The notes beneath the pieces are model-generated. The model did no database searches. It saw only the letters and a program-made list of their open reading frames with translations, and had not been told where the DNA came from. From positions 1-24,684 of the forward strand of contig DATLNM010000038.1 in NCBI GenBank assembly GCA_035536775.1: a stretch of DNA of 24,684 nt, read 5' to 3'. Shown here piece after piece: positions 7,009 through 13,248 of this stretch. Position 1 is the stretch's first letter, and each line of letters starts with the position of its first letter. This DNA is from DATLNM01 sp035536775. Lineage in GTDB: Bacteria > Actinomycetota > CADDZG01 > WHSQ01. The position numbers and the translations under genes are program-made.

Positions 7009-7602
7009 ATGAGGAAGTTCTCGTTCCGCCCTGCCTTGGCGCTCAAGGGTCGCAAGTTCAAGGGATTGCGAGGGTTCGCCGGTAAGCCGTTCCACCCGCC
7101 GCTCACCGACATCCCCGTGGGGGCGTACATCATCGGGCCCGTCTTCGACATCGTGGCGTTCCTGATGCGCGATAGCTCATGGGCGAACGACCTCTACCGC
7201 GCCGGAGGCTTCACACTTCTGGCCGGTGCCGTGGTGTCGGTGTTCACGATGCTTACCGGGTTCGCGGACTGGCTGAACACCAAGAAGGGCACCCAGATGC
7301 GGCGCATGGCCAACGCCCACGCGTGGTCGATGATCGTGCTGACACTGGTCGTGCTCGCAGACCTCGGTCTCAGGTTCTTCGGCGAGCGCTCGGACGCGCC
7401 GGACGCGACGATCGCGATACTGGGCGCGGCCATCGCAGGACTCGTGACTCTCGGCGGCACGATCGGCGGCTCGATGACATACGACTTCGGGTTCAACGTC
7501 GAAACGGCGACCGACAACCACGTCTATCACGTGAGTGAGCACGACATCATCCATCCCCACGACGACCCACCGAAGGAGTCTGAGAAGCTCGGCACCAGCT
7601 AG
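7009..7602 (+). CDS. DUF2231 membrane protein
   Basis: A 197-residue integral membrane protein. ATG 7009 is chosen for the AAGGAG five to six bases upstream. The N-terminal GKPFHPPLTDIPVGAYIIGPVFDIVAF contains the HPxLxxxPxG signature of DUF2231, with His and Asp in or near the first helix. Further helices are AGGFTLLAGAVVSVFTMLTGFADW, HAWSMIVLTLVVLADLGLRFF and TIAILGAAIAGLVTLGGTIGG, followed by a His-rich cytoplasmic tail (DNHVYHVSEHDIIHPHDD). The family is of unknown function; conserved His residues have led to suggestions of heme or metal binding. The His-rich tail (five His in about 15 residues) could bind metal, but this is inference. Confidence 0.88.
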   Translation: MRKFSFRPALALKGRKFKGLRGFAGKPFHPPLTDIPVGAYIIGPVFDIVAFLMRDSSWANDLYRAGGFTLLAGAVVSVFTMLTGFADWLNTKKGTQMRRMANAHAWSMIVLTLVVLADLGLRFFGERSDAPDATIAILGAAIAGLVTLGGTIGGSMTYDFGFNVETATDNHVYHVSEHDIIHPHDDPPKESEKLGTS

Positions 7603-7606
7603 TTCG

Positions 7607-7634
7607 TCGGACCTACGTCCTCTTGTCGGTCCGA
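7607..7634. terminator. Inverted repeat between convergent genes
   Basis: TCGGACC and GGTCCGA form a perfect 7-bp stem with a 14-base loop (which includes TCCTCTT) in the 45-base gap between convergent genes. It is a candidate bidirectional terminator. Confidence 0.4.
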
Positions 7635-7647
7635 GCTGACTCCGGCC

Positions 7648-8232
7648 CTAGTCGCCGTCGATCTTGCTGCGGTTGAAGCTGAGTCGGAAGGTGCGCGCGA
7701 TCCAGCCGGGGCGCGTCACGTCGTCCGGGTCCGCCGCCTCGTCGGACCCGATCTTCTCGCGGGTGGCGCGCATCTCGTCGGAGGTGTCGTGTGCCTCCAC
7801 GAGGCGCCCCTCGTTTATCTCGAGTTGCCACGCTTCCTCGAACTTCCAGGCTGGGTGGAAGCCCATGTGCCGGTAGAGCGACTGGATGAAGCCCCGCGCT
7901 ATCAGGAGGCGCCCGGAGAAGTCGAGCGGCCAAACGAGACCGTGGAACCGATAGGAGTGCCCCTCGAGGATGCCCTCGACGCCGCGCAACACCGGCGGAG
8001 GGTCACCCGGTTCAACCCACAGTCCGACATCGCGCAGTTCCACCAGCAACAGCTGATCCTCGATGATGCCGTAGCGGGCTACCCATCCGCGCCAGTTCGC
8101 AGTCGTCGTGGGCCGCGTCTCGAAGCCATGCTCCCGAAGGTCGAACAGCCGCCCACCGTCGACCCCAACCAAGAGGTACTCACCGTTCTGCCAGAGAAAG
8201 CCGTCGTGCGCCTGCGCGGTCATGGCTGCCAT
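7648..8232 (-). CDS. Conserved hypothetical protein (cytosolic)
   Basis: A 194-residue protein with no signal peptide or membrane helix. The start is ATG 8232, with ATG 8223 as an alternative; the ribosome site is weak. I recall a family of uncharacterised bacterial proteins with the same order of motifs: an N-terminal YLLVGVDGG strand, then TANWRGWVARYGIIEDQLLLVEL (a WRGYIxxWEIxDxxLYL pattern), then a segment ending in DFSGRLLIARG, then LYRHMGFHPAWKFEEAWQLEINEGRLV. These look like alternating strands of an all-beta domain. No catalytic motif is evident. It lies 42 bases downstream of the GNAT gene on the same strand and may share its transcript. Confidence 0.72.
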   Translation of the reverse strand: MAAMTAQAHDGFLWQNGEYLLVGVDGGRLFDLREHGFETRPTTTANWRGWVARYGIIEDQLLLVELRDVGLWVEPGDPPPVLRGVEGILEGHSYRFHGLVWPLDFSGRLLIARGFIQSLYRHMGFHPAWKFEEAWQLEINEGRLVEAHDTSDEMRATREKIGSDEAADPDDVTRPGWIARTFRLSFNRSKIDGD

Positions 8233-8274
8233 ATTCCGCCCACGCGGAACCGCAGTCCAGCCGTCGAGGCAGCC

Positions 8275-8823
8275 CTACTCGCGGCGGTCAACTAGCACAG
8301 GTGGAGGCTCCGGGGGCCGCAGCTGGATCTGCCACCAACCGACGTCGTGCCACGCGCCGAGCTTGAAACCGACCCCCTTCTGGTGGGCGATCTTCGTGAA
8401 CCCGAAGGACTCGAAGAGCTTCACGCTCGCCGGATTCGGAAGTGTCGTTCCGGCGAAGGCGTTCACGAACCCTCGCTCGGTTAGACGCTCGAGCAGCTCC
8501 GCGAGAAGGGTTCGCCCGAGGCCGACACCGCGGTGTCCATCAGCGAGATAGATGGAGACCTCCACGGACCAGCGGTACGCCGCGCGGGGATGGAAGCGAC
8601 TCGCGTACGCGTACCCAGCCACTTGGCCTGCGACCTCCGCGACGAGCCAGACATGACTCGCCTCGATGCGCGCCCGGATCTCACCCTCGGTGGGGACCTC
8701 CTCCTCGAATGAGATCACGGTGTCGCTGACGATCGGTCCGTAGATAGCGAGGATCGCCTCCGCATCATCGGGGCGCGCGACACGTACGACCATTTCATGT
8801 GCTGAAGTCCAACTTGTGCCCAT
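8275..8823 (-). CDS. GNAT N-acetyltransferase, phosphinothricin-acetyltransferase-like
   Basis: About 182 residues from ATG 8823; the conserved domain begins at MVVRVARPDD, so ATG 8793 (172 residues) is an equally good start. Neither has a clear ribosome site. GNAT features in order are VRVARPDDAEAILAIYGPIV, then TVISFEEEVPT (the FExxxPT motif typical of Pat/Bar proteins), VAGYAYASRFHPRAAYRWSVEVSIYL, the acetyl-CoA loop HRGVGLGRTLL (Q/RxxGxG/A), then ASVKLFESFGF and GFKLGAWHDVGWWQIQL. The family transfers acetyl from acetyl-CoA to small amines such as phosphinothricin or methionine sulfoximine. The exact substrate cannot be read from sequence. Confidence 0.92.
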   Translation of the reverse strand: MGTSWTSAHEMVVRVARPDDAEAILAIYGPIVSDTVISFEEEVPTEGEIRARIEASHVWLVAEVAGQVAGYAYASRFHPRAAYRWSVEVSIYLADGHRGVGLGRTLLAELLERLTERGFVNAFAGTTLPNPASVKLFESFGFTKIAHQKGVGFKLGAWHDVGWWQIQLRPPEPPPVLVDRRE

Positions 8824-8919
8824 GGCTAGTGTCAGGTTATCGACCTGGCCGGGCTCTTTTCGTTGCGGTCTGAGAAGTACGGTGTGGGCGTTCATTTCAT
8901 TGACGGACCGGAGGGCGTG

Positions 8920-9102
8920 ATGGGTCTAGAGATGCGGTCCAGCTGCGAGCGTTGTCAGAGCGCCCTTACGGCGGAGGGACCTGCGTTCATCTGTAGCTTC
9001 GAGTGCACGTTCTGTGGCGATTGCACGGGCGAGCTCAACCATGTCTGCCCGAACTGCGGCGGTGAGCTCGTAGCTCGACCCCGCAGGGTCAGCGTGGGCT
9101 GA
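8920..9102 (+). CDS. DUF1272 zinc-ribbon-like small protein
   Basis: A 60-residue protein; ATG 8920 has GGAGGG five bases upstream. It closely fits DUF1272: an N-terminal LEMRSSCERCQSAL, a central ICSFECTFCGDCT and a C-terminal CPNCGGELVARPRR. Eight cysteines occur as CxxC, CxxxCxxCxxC and CxxC groups, which is consistent with two structural zinc sites. The function is unknown; small size and cysteine spacing suggest a zinc-ribbon binding module in the cytosol. It is divergent from the GNAT gene, with about 95 bases between starts. Confidence 0.9.
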   Translation: MGLEMRSSCERCQSALTAEGPAFICSFECTFCGDCTGELNHVCPNCGGELVARPRRVSVG

Positions 9103-9148
9103 GCCGAAGATCTACCCGGGACGACCTCGCGCTACCGAGAGTTGAGCG

Positions 9149-9643
9149 TTACTGGCCGACGCGGCCGTCGATGAGCTCGCGGAGGATGTCGGCGTGACCG
9201 GCATGGCGGGCGGTCTCCTCGATCATGTGGATGAGGATGCGCCGGAGGTTGTAGATCTTTCCCGGGCGAACTGCCTTCGTATCGAGGTCATCGGTCGCTT
9301 TGACGATCGCCCGGCTCTCCTCGCACGCCTCCCGGTAGAACGCGAGGATCTCGTCGGTCGTCTCGTGAGGCTCGATGCGCCAGTCGGCGTCGGGGTTCTC
9401 TTCGCTCCACGGATCTTCGATGTCGCGTCCCGCAAAGACGATCTGGAACCACCAGATCTCGACCCATGCCAAATGCTTCACGATTCCCAGGAGAGTGGTC
9501 GCGGAGCCCACCTTCTGTGCGCGCAGCGTCTCGTCGGACGCGCCGTCCATCTTGCGAACGATCGCATCGCGATACCAGTCGAGATACTCGATCAGAAGCT
9601 CGCGTTCCGACCCCGTAGTGCTCGGATGCCGCAACTCGGTCAC
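9149..9643 (-). CDS. DinB-superfamily protein (DUF664)
   Basis: A 164-residue protein. The GTG at 9643 is chosen because AAGGAGG lies five bases upstream; an in-frame ATG at 9676 would include that site inside the gene. The four-helix DinB/YfiT-type fold is indicated by LLIEYLDWYRDAIVRKM, LLGIVKHLAWVEIWWF and the C-terminal YNLRRILIHMIEETARHAGHADILRELIDG. His57, His147 and His150 form the likely metal triad. Related proteins are metal-dependent thiol transferases, in actinobacteria sometimes using mycothiol, but most DUF664 members are uncharacterised. It is divergent from the 3-methyladenine glycosylase gene; a shared role in alkylation or stress response is possible but unproven. Confidence 0.9.
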   Translation of the reverse strand: MTELRHPSTTGSERELLIEYLDWYRDAIVRKMDGASDETLRAQKVGSATTLLGIVKHLAWVEIWWFQIVFAGRDIEDPWSEENPDADWRIEPHETTDEILAFYREACEESRAIVKATDDLDTKAVRPGKIYNLRRILIHMIEETARHAGHADILRELIDGRVGQ

Positions 9644-9721
9644 ACATGCCTCCTTGGACTCATGAACTAGGGCCATATTGCCTCGCTTGAAGCTCCCGGC
9701 CATAGAGGCGAGACTCCACCG

Positions 9722-10378
9722 ATGTCTCCGAGCCTGAAGATCCCAAAGAGCGGTGCCAGCTCTGGCGAGGATGGGATCTCGCGTTGCTGGTGGTGTCAGG
9801 GCGATGACCTCTATCGGAGCTATCACGACCAAGAGTGGGGGAGACCCGTCGCCGACGATAGCCGCCTGTTCGAGAAGCTCTGTCTCGAAGGTTTCCAGTC
9901 GGGGCTCAGTTGGCTCATCATCCTTCGCAAGCGAGAGAACTTCCGTAAGGCTTTCAAAGGGTTCGACGTCGAGGCCGTCGCTCGATACAACACGCGGAGC
10001 GTCGAACGCCTTCTCCAGGATGCAGGGATCGTGCGCCACCGAGGAAAGATCGAGGCGACGATCAACAACGCGCGTCGCTACATCGAGCTCATAGAGGAGT
10101 TCGACAGTCTCGGTGCCTACGTATGGTCGTTCGAGCCCGATGAGCGAACGCGTCCCAAACGACTCGACTGGCCAGCGCTCACGAAAACGACGACGAGCGC
10201 CGAGGCGACCAGCATGAGCAAGGACCTCAAATCCCGGGGCTGGGCGTTCGTGGGTCCGACGACCGTGTACGCGTTCATGGAGGCGATGGGCCTGGTCAAC
10301 GACCACGTGTCGGCTTGCGTGTTCAGAGACGAGGTCGAAGCCGAGCGCCGACGGTTCACCCGACCGGTCAAGACCTAA
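9722..10378 (+). CDS. tag: DNA-3-methyladenine glycosylase I
   Basis: A 218-residue protein of the Tag family, which removes 3-methyladenine from alkylated DNA as the first step of base excision repair. The zinc ligands of E. coli Tag (Cys4, His17, His175, Cys179) correspond to Cys22 (CWWC), His35 (YHDQEWG), His195 and Cys199 (NDHVSACVF); the 13- and 4-residue spacings are exact. Glu56 and Trp64 in LEGFQSGLSW match the base-recognition residues, and LRKRENFRKAFKGFD and SKDLKSRGWAFVGPT are hallmark segments. The 18 extra N-terminal residues are unusual but no later start exists before CWWC. The ribosome site is weak. Confidence 0.96.
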   Translation: MSPSLKIPKSGASSGEDGISRCWWCQGDDLYRSYHDQEWGRPVADDSRLFEKLCLEGFQSGLSWLIILRKRENFRKAFKGFDVEAVARYNTRSVERLLQDAGIVRHRGKIEATINNARRYIELIEEFDSLGAYVWSFEPDERTRPKRLDWPALTKTTTSAEATSMSKDLKSRGWAFVGPTTVYAFMEAMGLVNDHVSACVFRDEVEAERRRFTRPVKT

Positions 10379-10455
10379 CAGGGAATAGCCACTTTCCCAG
10401 CGGGTTGCATCCATCTAGATGGTTGACGACGCAACCGATCCAGAGAGGGGTCCAG

Positions 10456-11391
10456 ATGCGAGCGATCGCCCTTACCGGCTTCGATGTGGCGCCCGAGGTA
10501 CAAGATCTCCCCGTCCCCGAGCCGGGACCGGGAGAGGTCCTCGTGCGGGTTGGCCACTCCTCACTGAACGGCTTTGATCTCACCGTCGCTTCGGGAAAGG
10601 CCAAAGACTGGATGGAGCACCGTTTCCCCGTCGTGCTCGGTAGGGACTTCTCAGGCACGGTGGAAGCGGTCGGCGACGGCGTCACGAGCGTCGCGCCGGG
10701 AGATGACGTCTTCGGGGTCGTGTCACATAAGTACCTTGGCCCCGGCGGGTTCGCCGAGTTCACCGTGGCCCTCGATGAGCTCGGTCTTGCAAAGGTGCCG
10801 GCTGGTCTTGAACCGGCCATCGCGGGCGTGCTCGGTCTTGCGGGCGCGGCCGCGCACGCGACGATCGAAGCAGTTTCTCCTTCGTCGGGCGACACCGTTC
10901 TCGTCGGTGGGGCAACCGGGGGAGTCGGCGCGATCGCTCTGCAACTCGCAGTCGCACGCGGCGCGCAGGTCATCGCGACCGCCAAACCTGGCGAGGAGAC
11001 GGAGTTCGTGAGGGGGCTCGGCGCCCATCACACCGTCGACTACACCGGTGACCTGGCCGCCCAGGTCCGCGCGATCACGCCAGACGGCGTCCACGCCGCG
11101 ATCCATCTCGCCGGCGATGGCCTCCAGCTCGCAGAGCTCGTAGCCGAAGGCGGTCGGTTCGCATCTTCGATGGGTCTCGGACAAGACGAGATGACTCGGA
11201 AGGACATCAGCGCGACCGCGATCCGGGCGCAGCCGACCACAGAGGTTCTCGTCCAACTCGGGGCCGAGGTCGCAGCGGGCCGGTTGCAGGTGCCGGTGAA
11301 ACACACCTACAAGCTCGAAGAGGTCCCTCAAGCACTCGACGACTTCGCCAAGGGGAGCCTGGGCAAGTTAGCGATCCACGTCCAGGGCTAG
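10456..11391 (+). CDS. MDR-superfamily NAD(P)H oxidoreductase (quinone reductase-like)
   Basis: A 311-residue cytosolic enzyme. ATG 10456 has AGAGGGG at suitable distance. The GroES-like N-domain has VPEPGPGEVLVRVGHSSLNGFD and PVVLGRDFSGTVEAVGDGV, and the Rossmann domain has DTVLVGGATGGVGAIALQLA (about residues 147-166). The structural and catalytic zinc cysteines of alcohol dehydrogenases are absent, so it belongs to the zinc-free quinone oxidoreductase/zeta-crystallin branch. The C-terminus (KHTYKLEEVPQALDDFAKGSLGKLAI) is the usual family end. It likely reduces quinones or enones with NADPH; the substrate is unknown. It is monocistronic in appearance. Confidence 0.93.
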   Translation: MRAIALTGFDVAPEVQDLPVPEPGPGEVLVRVGHSSLNGFDLTVASGKAKDWMEHRFPVVLGRDFSGTVEAVGDGVTSVAPGDDVFGVVSHKYLGPGGFAEFTVALDELGLAKVPAGLEPAIAGVLGLAGAAAHATIEAVSPSSGDTVLVGGATGGVGAIALQLAVARGAQVIATAKPGEETEFVRGLGAHHTVDYTGDLAAQVRAITPDGVHAAIHLAGDGLQLAELVAEGGRFASSMGLGQDEMTRKDISATAIRAQPTTEVLVQLGAEVAAGRLQVPVKHTYKLEEVPQALDDFAKGSLGKLAIHVQG

Positions 11392-11492
11392 CGCGGCAGC
11401 GCACCTCCCCAATCTTCGCAATCCGGACAGGAAGGACCCTCAGCCGGTCGAATAATCGCGTGGTGTTCCACCGGGCTTGGAAGGGGACGATC

Positions 11493-12611
11493 TTGAGGCC
11501 AAGGTTGATACGAGGCGTGCTCCTGGTCGTCGTGATGATGCTGCCCGCGCTTTCGCATGCGCCTGTTCCCGCATCGGCGACGGGCCTTTCGAGTCCGAAC
11601 GTCGAGTACGTGACGACGATCCCCCTCGAGAACGGCACGTGGACGACAGCCCGCATCCACGATGGCTACCTCTACGTCTCCGGGAACAAGAGTTTCACGA
11701 TCTTCGACATCTCGGACCCGGCATCGCCTCAGTTCGTCAGCACCACCGTGACGGGCTTCCAATTCATCAACGAAGACATCGACACCAACGGCGAGATCCT
11801 GCTGATCACCGACGAACGCATCAACGGGACCCTGCATATCTGGGACGTCGAGAACAAGCAGCTGCCGACCAAGCTCGCCCAGCTCGAGGGCATGGTCGAC
11901 CACAGCTTCGCCTGCGTGCTCGATTGTCAGTGGGCCTACGGTGCGGGCGGCGACATCGTCGATCTCCGCGATCCCGCGAGCCCGGTTGCAGCGGGGCGCT
12001 GGGCATCGCCACCGCCGGGCTTCTGGGGCTTTGACACGACTGAGGTAAGTCCGGGGAAAGTCGTCACTGCGTCGGGGACCATCCACTTCCTCGATGGCCG
12101 CAAGAACCCAGCCAAGCCGAAGGTTCTCGCTACGGCTCCAGGACCGGTGAACGAGTTCGTGCACTCGATCCAGTGGCCGAGCAAGGGACGCGACCGATTC
12201 CTCATCGTGCAGACAGAGACATCTCCGAAGCCTCAATGCGACGAACGGTCGGGCGCGTTGATCACTTACGACGCGAGCAATTGGCGGCGCACACACAGCT
12301 TCCAGCCCCTTCACGAATTCAGACCTACCGCCGGGATGTACACGGACGGCCGTCCCGCGGTCAGCGCGCTGGGCTGTTCCGCGACGTGGTTCAAGCCGCA
12401 TCCGGATTTCCACAACGGTGGATTGCTCGTCGGCGGCTTCTTCGATCACGGGACCCGCTTCCTCGAGGTATCCAAGGACGGAGAGTTCAAGGAGATCGGC
12501 TACTTCATGCCGGTCGGCGGCTCGACCACCGCGGCCCTCTGGGCGACCGACGAGATCGTCTACGCGATCGACATAGTCCACGGGATAGACGTCCTCAGAC
12601 TCATCCGATAG
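11493..12611 (+). CDS. Secreted LVIVD-type beta-propeller protein, paralog 1
   Basis: About 372 residues. TTG 11493 is favoured because AAGGGG lies about seven bases upstream; GTG 11460 is the alternative. A signal peptide is clear (LIRGVLLVVVMMLPALSHAPVPASA). The mature part shows repeated strands of the LVIVD type: YLYVSGNKSFTIFDISDPASP, LHIWDVENKQLPTKLAQ, DIVDLRDPASPVAAGRW, TIHFLDGRKNPAKPKVLA and FLEVSKDGEFKEIGYF. Cysteines occur as ACVLDC, a CDERSGA site and LGCS, and WFKPHPDFHNGG with FFDHGTRFLEV is strongly conserved with the paralog at 21748. The role is probably extracellular or periplasmic binding; no enzyme activity can be assigned. DUF1697 follows 28 bases after the stop. Confidence 0.85.
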   Translation: MRPRLIRGVLLVVVMMLPALSHAPVPASATGLSSPNVEYVTTIPLENGTWTTARIHDGYLYVSGNKSFTIFDISDPASPQFVSTTVTGFQFINEDIDTNGEILLITDERINGTLHIWDVENKQLPTKLAQLEGMVDHSFACVLDCQWAYGAGGDIVDLRDPASPVAAGRWASPPPGFWGFDTTEVSPGKVVTASGTIHFLDGRKNPAKPKVLATAPGPVNEFVHSIQWPSKGRDRFLIVQTETSPKPQCDERSGALITYDASNWRRTHSFQPLHEFRPTAGMYTDGRPAVSALGCSATWFKPHPDFHNGGLLVGGFFDHGTRFLEVSKDGEFKEIGYFMPVGGSTTAALWATDEIVYAIDIVHGIDVLRLIR

Positions 12612-12627
12612 ACGGCTCGTCATCCGC

Positions 12628-12633
12628 TAGGTT
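12628..12633 (+). promoter_or_regulatory. -10 element of a probable leaderless transcript
   Basis: TAGGTT (TAnnnT) ends six bases before the GTG at 12640, so transcription would start on the start codon. There is no ribosome site. Confidence 0.4.
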
Positions 12634-12639
12634 CGAGGC

Positions 12640-13176
12640 GTGGTCTACGTAGCTCTGCTCCGCGGCATCAATGTCGGCGGGAAGAACAAGGTCGACATGA
12701 AGCAGTTGAAGGCCGCGTTCGAAGACGTCGGAATGACTTCGGTGCGGACCTACATCAACTCAGGCAACGTCATCTTCTCCAGCACGGTCCGCAGCCGAAC
12801 TCGGCTGGCCGAAGCGCTCGAGGGCGTGATCGAGAAAACCTTCGGTTTCAAGGTCGCCGTACTCGTCCGTGACCTGAAGAGCATGAAGGCGGTCGTGAAG
12901 GCGCTGCCGAAGACCTGGGTGAACGATGCCACGATGAAATGCGACGTGATGTTCCTCTGGGACGACGTCGCCAAGGCCTCGGTTGTCGAGGAGCTCACGA
13001 TCAAGCCCGACATCGAAGACGTGAAGTACGTGTCGGGAGCACTGCTCTGGCGCGTCGATAAGAAGAACGTCACCCGCAGTGGCCTGATGAAGCTCGCCGG
13101 AACGCCCCTCTACAAGCGGATGACGATCCGAAACTGCAACACCACCCGCAAGCTCCTAGAGCTCATGGAAACTTGA
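12640..13176 (+). CDS. DUF1697 family protein
   Basis: A 178-residue cytosolic protein with all the marks of DUF1697: the N-terminal VYVALLRGINVGGKNKVDMKQLKAAFEDVG, then VRTYINSGNVIF, then GFKVAVLVRDLKSM, a central CDVMFLWDD, and the C-terminal NVTRSGLMKLAGTPLYKRMTIRNCNTTRKLLELM. The length is typical. The family function is unknown; it has a two-domain alpha/beta fold. The GTG at 12640 is preferred because the family begins exactly there and a -10 element at 12628 predicts a leaderless mRNA. It could also be read from the upstream propeller transcript. Confidence 0.95.
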   Translation: MVYVALLRGINVGGKNKVDMKQLKAAFEDVGMTSVRTYINSGNVIFSSTVRSRTRLAEALEGVIEKTFGFKVAVLVRDLKSMKAVVKALPKTWVNDATMKCDVMFLWDDVAKASVVEELTIKPDIEDVKYVSGALLWRVDKKNVTRSGLMKLAGTPLYKRMTIRNCNTTRKLLELMET

Positions 13177-13248
13177 GCAGATCGCACCTAGCGCCCTAAC
13201 CGAGAGAGCGCGATACTCGAAGCAAGTCGAGGACCGAGGGCGGCGGTT

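Noticed and set aside
9677..10414. Long minus-strand frame continuing upstream of the DinB/DUF664 gene across the glycosylase gene
   Set aside because: It is antisense to a clear tag gene; the DinB domain and a perfect ribosome site set the start at 9643.
11388..12623. 411-codon minus-strand frame opposite the LVIVD gene
   Set aside because: Composition is typical of the antisense of a GC-rich gene (Arg/Asp/Val rich, no motif), while the plus strand has a signal peptide and clear repeats.
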